This document shows positions 1-5,957 of a DNA stretch of 64,000 bases, in pieces (position 1 is the stretch's first letter; every line of letters starts with the position of its first letter). A program made the translations under genes and the position numbers. The notes under the pieces are model-generated. The model was given only the letters and a program-made list of their open reading frames with translations, searched no databases and had not been told where the DNA came from. Origin of the DNA: a virus; the IMG/VR virus record IMGVR_UViG_3300042392_000853, positions 1 to 64,000 of that record. One strand, written 5' to 3'.

Positions 1-2
1 CC

Positions 3-476
3 TTGGCCACTGATACGGGAGCGCATAGCCCAATGCCAGCCGGCCGGCCTAGCACGTTCAATCAAGAGATCTTCGACGAAATCTGCGAGCGGCTCGCAGA
101 CGGGGAATCGCTACATGGCATTTGCGGTCCCGATAGACCGGAGGGTTGGCCAGACCGTCGAACGATTAGGGCATGGCGCGCCCTTCGCCCCGAAATCGAC
201 GCCCAATATGCGCGCGCCAAACAGGCCCAAGCCGACTATTACGCTGACGCCATCCTGGCCGAAGCGTACAGCGCCGACGAATCGCGGATTCAGTCGGCGC
301 GCCTCCGAGTCGACGCGCTCAAGTGGCAGGCAAGCAAGCTTAACCCCGCGCGTTGGGCCGATAACGTCCGGCTGACGGGTGGCGACGGCGCCGGCGCCGT
401 GCAAGTCGACGTGACGGCAAAGAGCGCCCTAGTCGACGGGATCCTTGACGCAATGAAAAAGGCGCCCGGCGGTTAA
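3..476 (+). CDS. terS: Terminase small subunit, Sf6 gp1-like
   Basis: Small terminase subunit, which recognises the packaging site and passes DNA to TerL. The product is 157 aa from TTG at 3, or 147 aa from ATG at 33. It follows the Sf6 gp1 layout: an AGRPS start, an HTH-like region around residues 30-60 (GESLHGICG, then DRRTIRAW), a helical middle, and the RLRVDALKWQASKLNP segment near residue 105 that is characteristic of this family. The window starts two bases before the TTG, so the true start may lie outside it and no ribosome site can be judged. The stop codon sits in the loop of the hairpin at 456-486. TerL lies 5.7 kb downstream, which is unusually far. Confidence 0.85.
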   Translation: MATDTGAHSPMPAGRPSTFNQEIFDEICERLADGESLHGICGPDRPEGWPDRRTIRAWRALRPEIDAQYARAKQAQADYYADAILAEAYSADESRIQSARLRVDALKWQASKLNPARWADNVRLTGGDGAGAVQVDVTAKSALVDGILDAMKKAPGG

Positions 477-486
477 ACCGGGCGCC
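456..486 (-). terminator. Rho-independent terminator for the 516-1028 gene
   Basis: Perfect 9-bp stem GGCGCCCGG (461-469) pairing with CCGGGCGCC (478-486) around an 8-base loop. Read on the minus strand it is followed by five T residues (456-460), so it should end transcription of the minus-strand gene. The loop contains the stop codon of TerS, which keeps the two convergent genes apart. Confidence 0.8.
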
Positions 487-515
487 CCTTGGCGCTTCCT
501 GCTAGGTGCCGGCGT

Positions 516-1028
516 CTAGGCGAATTGCTCCGCCATAGCGGCCCCAAACAAGGCGCACATGACGTCGCGGCAGTCCGCCAGATAGACCGATTCAGGCTCA
601 ACCCATTCGGCGCCCTCAGCGTCACAGTCGCAAGGCTCGCACGTCTCGGGGTCCATCCAATAGCCTTCAGGTTCCGGGCCGAACGACACAAGCCCGGCGT
701 CAAGGTCCACAAAGACGTCTGAGACGTTATCCGCCACCCATGCGCGGAAATGGTCCGCAAGCGGCCCGAACGTCTCAGCGACGGAATAGCCCTCGCCTTC
801 AAGGTCGCTGTATTCCGTCGCGTAATCGTCAACCGTGAAGCCTTCAAAGCCTTGCGGCCCGATACGGGAGAACGTCGGCCCGTGATAGAGGTCATAACGC
901 AATGCCGCCGCCGCGGCTTCCACATGATCAGGGAGGCGGATAGCGTCCCGAATAAGAGCGTCAATCTTGTCGCGCATAGCCTTGTGCTCCAATGCAGCTA
1001 GGCCACCACGGCCCGGCGTCTCAGTCAC
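516..1028 (-). CDS. Acidic hypothetical protein, 170 aa
   Basis: Not recognised. It is a strongly acidic protein, rich in Asp, Glu and aromatic residues, with a short Cys cluster (CEPCDC) near residue 130. There are no membrane segments. It is the only minus-strand gene in the left 41 kb. It has its own terminator at 456-486 and a candidate -10 element (CCTAGATA, 1036-1043 on the minus strand) just upstream of its ATG. The independent transcription unit and opposite orientation suggest a late acquisition (moron-like) or an early regulator such as an acidic DNA-mimic inhibitor. That is inference from composition only. Confidence 0.7.
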   Translation of the reverse strand: MTETPGRGGLAALEHKAMRDKIDALIRDAIRLPDHVEAAAAALRYDLYHGPTFSRIGPQGFEGFTVDDYATEYSDLEGEGYSVAETFGPLADHFRAWVADNVSDVFVDLDAGLVSFGPEPEGYWMDPETCEPCDCDAEGAEWVEPESVYLADCRDVMCALFGAAMAEQFA

Positions 1029-1340
1029 CAGACACTATCTAGGCGGCCGCCGCAAGCGGTTACTTGTATGCCGCAACGTGCGGCGGATTGTCGCACCTAG
1101 CTGGCGAGCGGTTGCTCCTTATAGATGCACGCGAGGCGGGCGCCCGGCGCGTGGCGCACGACACTATGCCGCAGGCCAAGAGGCTTGACGGCCAGGGCGC
1201 GCCGGGCTAGTGTCTTGGGGCTGGCAGGGCCTTTGGCCCGGACCCCTATACCCCAATTGGGAATGGCGGACGGGTGCTTGTAGGGCTTGCCGCAATTTTT
1301 TAGCAGCCCACCCCTAGAGGGCTAACAAGGAGACAACAAC
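1029..1340. other. Divergent control region between two transcription units
   Basis: About 310 bases without a credible gene. For the minus-strand gene there is a CCTAGATA element at 1036-1043. For the plus-strand operon there is a TTGACG promoter at 1185-1213. It is followed by a small hairpin (GGGCC-TTT-GGCCC, 1227-1239) and a perfect 10-bp palindrome CCCAATTGGG (1252-1261) that could be an operator. The ribosome site for the gene at 1341 is AAGGAG just before the ATG. Confidence 0.5.
1185..1213 (+). promoter_or_regulatory. Candidate promoter for the 1341-3575 operon
   Basis: TTGACG (1185-1190), 17-base spacer, TAGTGT (1208-1213). It also fits the Caulobacter-type housekeeping pattern TTGACGS, 14 bases, then GCTA, because GGGCTAGTGTC overlaps the -10. 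It lies about 130 bases upstream of the first gene of the operon. Confidence 0.5.
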
Positions 1341-1622
1341 ATGCCATACACACCCGTGCCGGTAGTCACGCCGGTCATCATCTCGTCCCGACGCTGCGAG
1401 ACGCAACCCCCGACGCCGCCCAGCCCGACGGAAGTAATGGCCGCCAAGGTCGCCACGCTCTCGTTCCTGGCCCTCATGGCGCTGGTTGTTGCGATCATGC
1501 TGGCGTCAGCGGTGGTCGAAATCCGAGACGAGGGTTGGGGCTGGACGTCTCTGTTCTTGCTGTGCACCGCGGTCATCATGGCGGTCGCGGTGGCCGCCCT
1601 CAGCGTGCTGGTGCTGGCATGA
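1341..1622 (+). CDS. Small two-span membrane protein, 93 aa
   Basis: Unknown function. A proline-rich N-terminal stretch (about residues 1-30) precedes two hydrophobic segments (about 37-60 and 68-92), which predicts an inner-membrane protein with a short charged turn (EIRDEGWGW) between them. It is the first gene of a coupled operon. Its stop overlaps the ATG of the next gene (ATGA at 1619), and AAGGAG precedes its ATG. It resembles a holin in topology, but it is 26 kb away from the endolysin, so a holin role is not supported. Confidence 0.7.
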   Translation: MPYTPVPVVTPVIISSRRCETQPPTPPSPTEVMAAKVATLSFLALMALVVAIMLASAVVEIRDEGWGWTSLFLLCTAVIMAVAVAALSVLVLA

Positions 1623-1909
1623 GCAAGCCCGACGCACCCAGCACCCCGCCCCTATCTGGCGCCGTCTGCCTCTTCCTCCACCCTGAGCCGGGCGACTACG
1701 AGTCGCGCAAGGCCATCCGTGCTCGCTACGACGCCGGCTCCATGACGATCACGAAAGGCCCGGCGCTGGCCGCCTGGTTGGCCGAAGCGCCTGAAGATCC
1801 CCGCCAGAACGTCCGCGACGCCTTTCTGGCGTTCATGGCCCGGTGGCTCGTCGTGGATTCCGACGCCGACATCCCGACCGTCGTTGGTCGGACGCAAGTG
1901 GAGGACTGA
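1619..1909 (+). CDS. Hypothetical protein, 96 aa
   Basis: Not recognised. The start is ATG at 1619, which overlaps the preceding stop (ATGA); the longer frame opening at 1535 is a shadow of the previous gene. The product has a Pro-rich N-terminus, a central SMTITKGPALAAWLAEAPEDP segment and a C-terminal VVDSDADIPTVVG segment, with no membrane span. It is the second gene of the operon starting at 1341. Confidence 0.6.
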   Translation: MSKPDAPSTPPLSGAVCLFLHPEPGDYESRKAIRARYDAGSMTITKGPALAAWLAEAPEDPRQNVRDAFLAFMARWLVVDSDADIPTVVGRTQVED

Positions 1910-1913
1910 CCAG

Positions 1914-2408
1914 ATGCCAGACGTCCCCGACGACTACTGGCTCCGCCGCGCCGGCGTGTTCACTGAAGAGGACGACGACGGCTGGATCCCGCACGACGGC
2001 GGCGCCTGCCCCGTGGCGCCTGACACCTTCGTACAGGTCGACCTCGGCGATGTCACCCTCGACCCGAACCGCGCGTCCGAGTTCGAGTGGCACAAGGTGC
2101 AGGAATACCGCGTGATATCCAGCGAGGAGTTCCTGGCCGGCGCGTTCGGCTACCCGCTTGGCTACGACGAGGACGACCTCGACACCGAGCAGCCCGACTC
2201 ACCCAACGACCACTACCGCCAGGGCGATATCGAGTGCATCGACGCGATCCGCGCGGCCCTGACCGACGAGGAGTGGCGGGGCTACTGCAAGGGTAGCATT
2301 ATAGGCTACATCTGGCGCGAGAGGCACAAGGGCGGCGATGAAGACCTCATCAAGTCGCAAGATTTTTTGCGCTGGGCAGTGGCGGGCAAAGCGGAGGGCA
2401 AGCGATGA
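1914..2408 (+). CDS. DUF3310 domain protein with N-terminal W-HDGG module
   Basis: 164 aa from ATG at 1914. Residues about 98-155 match the DUF3310 domain found in phage nucleotide-kinase-like proteins: HYRQGDIECIDAIRAAL, then YCKGSIIGYIWR and KGGDEDLIKSQDFLRW. The N-terminal part (WIPHDGGACPVAPDTFVQV, about 23-45) is a separate short module. It also occurs at the start of the proteins at 3105 and 57166. The function of DUF3310 is not established. The 3' end overlaps the next ATG (ATGA at 2405). Confidence 0.75.
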   Translation: MPDVPDDYWLRRAGVFTEEDDDGWIPHDGGACPVAPDTFVQVDLGDVTLDPNRASEFEWHKVQEYRVISSEEFLAGAFGYPLGYDEDDLDTEQPDSPNDHYRQGDIECIDAIRAALTDEEWRGYCKGSIIGYIWRERHKGGDEDLIKSQDFLRWAVAGKAEGKR

Positions 2409-2668
2409 CCGAGAAACTGACCGGCCCGGACCTGGACAAGGCCCGCTGGCTGCGGGCCGACCGAACCCACCCCGACAACTATGCCTGCGCGGGGATTGAA
2501 GCGGCGCGCCTGGCGCGGGTGGGCTGGCAGCCCGGAGCCTCGTGGGAGGAAGAAGCGCGAGCCCTGTTTGAGGATATCCGCGCCAACTACCGAGGCTGCT
2601 CGCCCGGCAGCCGTGAAGAGAACCTCTGGCATCGGATCAGCATCTTGCTCGGAGATGGACCGGAATGA
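2405..2668 (+). CDS. Hypothetical protein, 87 aa
   Basis: Not recognised. A soluble, charged, mostly helical protein with two features that recur in accessory genes of this phage: an AxxIEAARLARVGW segment and a Glu-rich helix. It starts with ATGA overlap at 2405 and its stop overlaps the next ATG at 2665, so it is translationally coupled on both sides. Confidence 0.6.
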   Translation: MTEKLTGPDLDKARWLRADRTHPDNYACAGIEAARLARVGWQPGASWEEEARALFEDIRANYRGCSPGSREENLWHRISILLGDGPE

Positions 2669-3108
2669 AACCTGAAGAACTGGACAAGGCCACGGCGGAT
2701 GAGGCGTGGAGGATAATGGAGGAGGGGCAGGACGTCGCCGTCATCGCCGCCCGCCTAGCCCGCGAAGGCTATAGGCCGCCGGAGCCGGTTGACCCGGATG
2801 TGCTGGTGGTGCGGGAAATCGTGGCGAAAGTGTTTGACGAAAAGGGCTGGCGTGACGCTGCGGGCGAAGCGCGTAAAGGCCAGACGGATAAAGGGGCTAC
2901 GCTCCTCGCCGCCTTCGACGCCTACAAAGCCGGTCGAGAGCAAGAGCAGGAACGGGCGAAGGTGCTGGTTGAACCTGCCGAGGCAATCGTCAACCGCGCC
3001 GTGCACGGGACGGGCTCCAATGGCGCCCGCTGGGTCCACATTGTCAAAGCCGCCCGGCGGTTGGAGAAGGGCCTGACAGCCTACAAAGCCGGAAAGGCCG
3101 CACCATGA
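2665..3108 (+). CDS. Hypothetical protein, paralogue of the 56287 gene
   Basis: 147 aa, unknown function. It shares an ordered set of motifs with the minus-strand protein at 56287-56643: a PPEPVDPDV block, a DAYKAGREQEQERAKVL-like block, and a C-terminal AYKAGKAA ending. Between them the two proteins differ, so this is a mosaic pair. The start overlaps the preceding stop (ATGA) and the stop overlaps the next start at 3105. No catalytic motif is visible. Confidence 0.65.
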   Translation: MKPEELDKATADEAWRIMEEGQDVAVIAARLAREGYRPPEPVDPDVLVVREIVAKVFDEKGWRDAAGEARKGQTDKGATLLAAFDAYKAGREQEQERAKVLVEPAEAIVNRAVHGTGSNGARWVHIVKAARRLEKGLTAYKAGKAAP

Positions 3109-3575
3109 CCGACTGGCTCGAACACACAACCGACACCTGCCCTGTAGACCCGGAGACGGTGGTGGAGGTTCGGCTTCGTGGCGACTACGTGCGGCCTGCG
3201 GATAAAGCTGGTGACATGGATTGGGGCAGCTTTTGGGTGGCGTCCTTCAGGCCGCCGCTTGGTTCGCCGATACAGCATCCGCTTGACGTCACCCACTACC
3301 GCATCATCACCCCCGCCAAGCCCCCGGAGCCTGAGATGACCAAGACCCACGAGGAAGATGAAGCCTACCTTGAGGAAGCGCGGCGGCAGGCCGACCGCGA
3401 ATACTCCGCATACAAGCGCGGCTTTGAGGCGGCGACCAAGCCCGAACCCGACCTCATCACCCTGCGTCTGGAGTGCATGAAGATGGCTGTGAGCCATTTC
3501 AGCATCCTTGATCGCGAGCAGGCCGCAGACCGCCTCCTCCACTACGTCCTCAACGGATCGGTGGACAAGGCGTGA
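3105..3575 (+). CDS. Hypothetical protein with W-EH-CPV module, 156 aa
   Basis: Unknown function. The first 30 residues (DWLEHTTDTCPVDPETVVEV) are the same short module seen at 1914 and 57166, followed by the HYRIITP segment that often ends this module in phage proteins. A Lys/Glu-rich helical linker (about 80-125) leads to a C-terminal helix. It is the last gene of the 1341-3575 operon. A terminator hairpin follows at 3753. Confidence 0.65.
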   Translation: MTDWLEHTTDTCPVDPETVVEVRLRGDYVRPADKAGDMDWGSFWVASFRPPLGSPIQHPLDVTHYRIITPAKPPEPEMTKTHEEDEAYLEEARRQADREYSAYKRGFEAATKPEPDLITLRLECMKMAVSHFSILDREQAADRLLHYVLNGSVDKA

Positions 3576-3752
3576 GGCTTGGGGCATAGAAGGCGACAAG
3601 GTCTTCGCGAGCGTTCGGACGCCTTGCTGGCTTAAGAGCCTTTGGGCTTGGGCGGGGTTTACGTCGCAAAGCGGGGGCGCACTGTCAGCGCCGGGCGGGG
3701 TTCGCTCCCGCCAAGACCCCGTTCCACCCTCACGGCTTCGGGCGTGAGTCGC

Positions 3753-3784
3753 AGGGCCGGGGGAAACCTCGGCCCTTGCTTTTT
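3753..3784 (+). terminator. Rho-independent terminator after the first accessory operon
   Basis: AGGGCCG (3753-3759) pairs with CGGCCCT (3770-3776), followed by TGCTTTTT. It ends the operon 1341-3575. The flanks (GCAGGGCC and CCCTTGCTTT) match those of the terminator at 4112, so the two are related copies. Confidence 0.8.
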
Positions 3785-3877
3785 GCGCTATCCAGCTTGC
3801 CCACACGCTCAGGTGTGCGGCCATGCGATAGCTACGACGTATAACCTTCAGATTATGCGCTAGGCCTGCGGATATAA

Positions 3878-3944
3878 CTTGTGGCTCATGAAACCCCGAT
3901 CCGTGAGCCACAAGCCGGTTTGCGTGTCATGCGTGAGCCACAAG
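3878..3944. repeat. Operator-like repeats of TGAGCCACAAG
   Basis: Three 11-base copies: CTTGTGGCTCA (3878-3888, inverted), TGAGCCACAAG (3904-3914) and TGAGCCACAAG (3934-3944). The two direct copies extend to CGTGAGCCACAAGCC and are spaced exactly 30 bases, about three helical turns. The first two form an inverted repeat with a 15-base centre. The last copy ends five bases before a TTGACA box. The arrangement is that of repressor or activator sites at a promoter. Confidence 0.6.
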
Positions 3945-3948
3945 CCCG

Positions 3949-3977
3949 TTGACACCCGCGTGGATCTGGCGCCACAT
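3949..3977 (+). promoter_or_regulatory. Possible promoter next to the operator repeats
   Basis: TTGACA at 3949-3954, within TTGACACCCGC, a core also found in the minus-strand promoters at 61161 and 63114. The position 17 bases downstream (CCACAT) is a poor -10, so activity may depend on a factor bound at the adjacent repeats. Confidence 0.35.
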
Positions 3978-3984
3978 GGCCTCA

Positions 3985-4142
3985 CGCCCCACCCGGGACT
4001 CCTTTCAAGACCACGGGCGACGGGACTTCGAGGCCAGGGCAGCGCCGCAAGGCGTCAACGCGGGCCGGGAGCGGGGTATTCACGCACCCGTAATGCCTTG
4101 GAAGTCGCCGCAGGGCCGGGAGCAATCCCGGCCCTTGCTTTA
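3985..4142 (+). ncRNA. Candidate small RNA between a promoter-like site and a terminator
   Basis: The segment runs from the TTGACA site at 3949 to a strong terminator at 4112-4142 and has no credible coding frame or ribosome site. A transcript of about 150 nt would be GC-rich and end in a 10-bp hairpin with a GCAA loop. The idea rests only on the promoter-terminator arrangement; it could equally be a long leader that is terminated early. Confidence 0.25.
4112..4142 (+). terminator. Rho-independent terminator with GCAA tetraloop
   Basis: Perfect 10-bp stem AGGGCCGGGA (4112-4121) and TCCCGGCCCT (4126-4135) closed by a GCAA loop, followed by TGCTTTA. The 20-base core GGCCGGGAGCAATCCCGGCC is identical to the hairpin after the capsid gene (15058-15081). 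Confidence 0.75.
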
Positions 4143-4200
4143 TGCGCCGGCAGGCGGTAGGGTCTCACGTCAGCGGGCCAATGGTGGCCGGCTACAGTTT

Positions 4201-4217
4201 GGGCCGATAAGCGGCCC
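4201..4217 (+). promoter_or_regulatory. Leader hairpin before the 4232 gene
   Basis: GGGCCG (4201-4206), loop ATAAG, CGGCCC (4212-4217). It is followed at once by the ribosome site GAGGAGA. The geometry (GGCCC hairpin, then AGGAGA, then ATG) resembles the leaders of the early minus-strand genes near 61.1 and 63.1 kb, so it may affect mRNA stability or translation. Confidence 0.4.
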
Positions 4218-4231
4218 GAGGAGACTGCACA

Positions 4232-4432
4232 ATGACTGAACCCGACGAGGCTATTCTGTGGGCGAGGGAGCGCGCCGCGAGGTGGCAGGACGAAAACGGC
4301 GGCGAGGCTGGCCCCAGCTATCGGAGCGGAAAGCTGGACGGCCTACTCGGTGAGGAGGTTGAGGGCTACCGCGCCGGTCAGGCCGCATCCGCTGAGCGGA
4401 TTAAGGCGCTGGAGGAGGCGCTGGCGAAGGCC
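4232..4432 (+). repeat. Long inverted repeat, left copy
   Basis: About 200 bases starting at the ATG that recur in inverted orientation at 58518-58718, with only a handful of differences, mostly silent. A second short shared block lies at the 3' end (4676-4726 with 58242-58292). The close identity points to recent duplication or gene conversion. Confidence 0.8.
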
Positions 4433-4726
4433 GACGAACCTCAGTGGTTCTATGCCGACGACGAAGGATCGCCCTTCGACTCCGTGCATGAGGCCGTCGA
4501 GTGGATCTTGGACGAGTTCGGCCCCGACGATGATTTCCCGAACGGCAAGGGCGTTCGGCGCATCGACACGATGCGCGACTGCGCACCCATCTTCGCCGCC
4601 GTCCGCTGTCGCAGGATCACCGAAGCCGAACGCGCGGGTGGTCGGAAGGGCGACTTTGTGTTCGATGTGACGGAGTGCGCCACGGAAGCCGAAGCCGAGG
4701 CCCTGCTCAAGGAGGCTGACCGGTGA
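4232..4726 (+). CDS. Mosaic accessory protein, near-copy of the 58242 gene
   Basis: 164 aa, unknown function. Residues 1-67 are almost identical, also at DNA level, to the start of the minus-strand protein at 58242-58718 (MTEPDEA..WARERAARW through RIKALEEALAKA). The last 16 residues (CATEAEAEALLKEAD) are shared too. The central part (about 68-148) is unrelated in the two copies. The N-terminus predicts a helical, coiled-coil-prone region. The final codons and stop are the recurrent AAGGAGGCTGACCGGTGA cassette, which is also the ribosome site of the next gene. Confidence 0.7.
   Translation: MTEPDEAILWARERAARWQDENGGEAGPSYRSGKLDGLLGEEVEGYRAGQAASAERIKALEEALAKADEPQWFYADDEGSPFDSVHEAVEWILDEFGPDDDFPNGKGVRRIDTMRDCAPIFAAVRCRRITEAERAGGRKGDFVFDVTECATEAEAEALLKEADR
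4709..4726 (+). repeat. Recurrent stop/ribosome-site cassette AAGGAGGCTGAC
   Basis: AAGGAGGCTGACCGGTGA encodes the terminal KEADR/KEADQ residues and stop of one gene and supplies the Shine-Dalgarno of the next, whose GTG or ATG overlaps the stop. Close copies occur at 4876-4893 on this strand and, on the minus strand, at 49738-49755, 56969-56986, 57166-57183, 58242-58259 and (variant) 58714-58730. Confidence 0.75.
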
Positions 4727-4893
4727 GTGACGATGAACGCATCAAGGCGCTGGAGCTAATGGGTGTGCTGTCCGAGTTTTTCAATCGCCCTGAGTTAAGC
4801 GGGGTGCGGTGGAAGGAACCGGAGCGCGTTACCCACCTCATCCGTCGCGCTGGCTTTCTCGCCGGGTTTCTTGCCGGGGAGGCTGACCAATGA
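4723..4893 (+). CDS. Small hypothetical protein, 56 aa
   Basis: Starts at GTG 4723, overlapping the previous stop (GTGA), with AAGGAGG seven bases upstream. The product begins MSDDERIKALELMG, reusing the RIKALE segment found in the paralogues at 4232, 56969 and 58242, and ends GEADQ from the recurrent cassette. It has a short hydrophobic stretch (AGFLAGFLAG) near the C-terminus. Function unknown; the coupling on both sides supports it as a real gene. Confidence 0.6.
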   Translation: MSDDERIKALELMGVLSEFFNRPELSGVRWKEPERVTHLIRRAGFLAGFLAGEADQ

Positions 4894-5063
4894 ACTTCCG
4901 ACGCCCTACAGCCTCAGACCTACCAGTCCGCTTTATCGGACACGTTATGCCCAGTCATCCAGCCCGGCCTGTTACAGACTGGATGGAGGCCACCCGGCCA
5001 CGGATGGGTGCGACGCAGCGGGCCTATTGCTGGCCGAACCTGACGAGGAAGGACGCGAGATGA
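4890..5063 (+). CDS. Small basic hypothetical protein, 57 aa
   Basis: ATG at 4890 overlaps the preceding stop (ATGA) behind GGGGAGG. The product is basic, with several Pro and Arg residues (MNFRRPTASDLPVRF at the start, NLTRKDAR at the end) and a single Cys. It ends in ATGA overlap with the next gene at 5060. No family recognised. Evidence for coding is the coupled position. Confidence 0.5.
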   Translation: MNFRRPTASDLPVRFIGHVMPSHPARPVTDWMEATRPRMGATQRAYCWPNLTRKDAR

Positions 5064-5239
5064 CTGCTCAAACGGCTGCGCTGTTCTTGATGACCGCGGT
5101 CGGGGTCGTCAGCCTAGCTTGGTTGACCGACGACTGGCGAACCACACCCACCCGGCAGCGTATCGCTATCGCCACATGGCTGGCCTTCTGGCTTGGCCCG
5201 CCGCTGTATTTCATCTGGACCAAGGGCGTGATGGGATGA
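5060..5239 (+). CDS. Small two-span membrane protein, 59 aa
   Basis: ATG at 5060 overlaps the previous stop, preceded by GAGGAAGGACG. Two hydrophobic segments (about residues 5-24 and 38-55) flank a polar WLTDDWRTTPTRQR loop, so it is likely an inner-membrane protein. The frame opening upstream at 4871 belongs to a shadow. Its stop overlaps the ATG of the HNH gene at 5236. Function unknown. Confidence 0.6.
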   Translation: MTAQTAALFLMTAVGVVSLAWLTDDWRTTPTRQRIAIATWLAFWLGPPLYFIWTKGVMG

Positions 5240-5745
5240 GGTACCTGTCCTTGTTCAGCGGCATTGAGGCCGCGAGCGTGGCGGCGGGCAACAACCTGAC
5301 AGGCCAGCGCATCGGCAGGTTGGTCGTGCAGCGCGTCGACGGGCGGACGGAAGACAAGCACCTCGCTTGGCTCTGCCAGTGTGACTGCGGTCGGACCAAG
5401 CGCGTTGCATCCAACAGCCTTCGGCGCCGGAACCCGGTTCAGTCGTGCGGGTGCATGAACCGCGACACCGCGCAGCGTAAGCGCCGCACTGGCGGTCCAT
5501 GGAATGAAGGCAAGAGTTACGTCATCGACGGCGGGGAGCACTGCTACCGAACCCGGCACGGGTGGGCCAGAGCGGCGATCAAGCACTATGGCAACCGGTG
5601 TGAGCGTTGCGGATGGGACGCCGCTAGGTGTGATGTCCACCACCGAGAGCCGAAGGCCGGCGGCGGGACGCACACTCTGTCGAACGCGATTGTCCTGTGC
5701 CCGAACTGTCACCGGGTAGAGCATGAGAAAGGCCGCTTGACATGA
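5236..5745 (+). CDS. HNH endonuclease fused to a cytosine-methyltransferase N-terminus
   Basis: 169 aa from ATG at 5236. Residues 1-16 (MRYLSLFSGIEAASVA) are the start of a C5-cytosine methyltransferase, including motif I, which binds S-adenosylmethionine. From residue 18 the sequence becomes a homing-type endonuclease: a TGQRIGRLVV...WLCQCDCG DNA-binding segment with a second Cys pair (SCGC), then a C-terminal HNH nuclease with CERC/CPNC zinc pairs and the VHHREPKAGG...N...CHRVEH core. No other methyltransferase motif remains in the region, so methylation activity is not expected. HNH enzymes near terminase genes assist packaging in some phages, which is an alternative role. Confidence 0.75.
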   Translation: MRYLSLFSGIEAASVAAGNNLTGQRIGRLVVQRVDGRTEDKHLAWLCQCDCGRTKRVASNSLRRRNPVQSCGCMNRDTAQRKRRTGGPWNEGKSYVIDGGEHCYRTRHGWARAAIKHYGNRCERCGWDAARCDVHHREPKAGGGTHTLSNAIVLCPNCHRVEHEKGRLT

Positions 5746-5957
5746 TGACCGGCGAAGAGTTGCGGGACGCCCGCGAAGACCTTAATCTCACCCGCCAAGA
5801 GTTGGCTGACATCCTGCGCTTCGGCGCGAACGGCGAAAGGCGGATCCGGCGCATGGAGCGAGGCGAGATCGAGGTTTCAGGCCCGGTGTCGGTCGTCATT
5901 GACGCCCTGCTGGACGGCTGGTCGCCCGAGGACGGCTGGCAGTCGGATGACGGCTGA
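5742..5957 (+). CDS. XRE-type helix-turn-helix protein, 71 aa
   Basis: A small DNA-binding regulator. Residues 4-45 form a Cro/CI-like HTH (GEELRDAREDLNLTRQELADIL, then RRIRRMERGEIEVSG). The remainder is a short acidic tail. ATG at 5742 overlaps the preceding stop. It could act on the operator repeats at 3878-3944 that control its own operon, but that is inference. Confidence 0.7.
   Translation: MMTGEELRDAREDLNLTRQELADILRFGANGERRIRRMERGEIEVSGPVSVVIDALLDGWSPEDGWQSDDG

Larger units (their letters stand above)
3576..4231. other. Non-coding control region between accessory operons
   Basis: About 650 bases with long shadow frames but no believable gene. In order it holds: the terminator 3753-3784; an imperfect inverted repeat with CACAC/GTGTG arms (about 3802-3817); three copies of TGAGCCACAAG (one inverted) at 3878-3944; a TTGACA box at 3949; about 150 bases of structured GC-rich DNA; a second terminator at 4112-4142; and a hairpin at 4201-4217 just before the ribosome site of the gene at 4232. 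Confidence 0.6.

Noticed and set aside
3081-3911. 276-codon minus-strand frame across accessory genes and the control region
   Set aside because: It is antisense to several coupled plus-strand genes and spans a terminator; composition is Arg/Gly/Pro-rich as expected of a shadow in GC-rich DNA.
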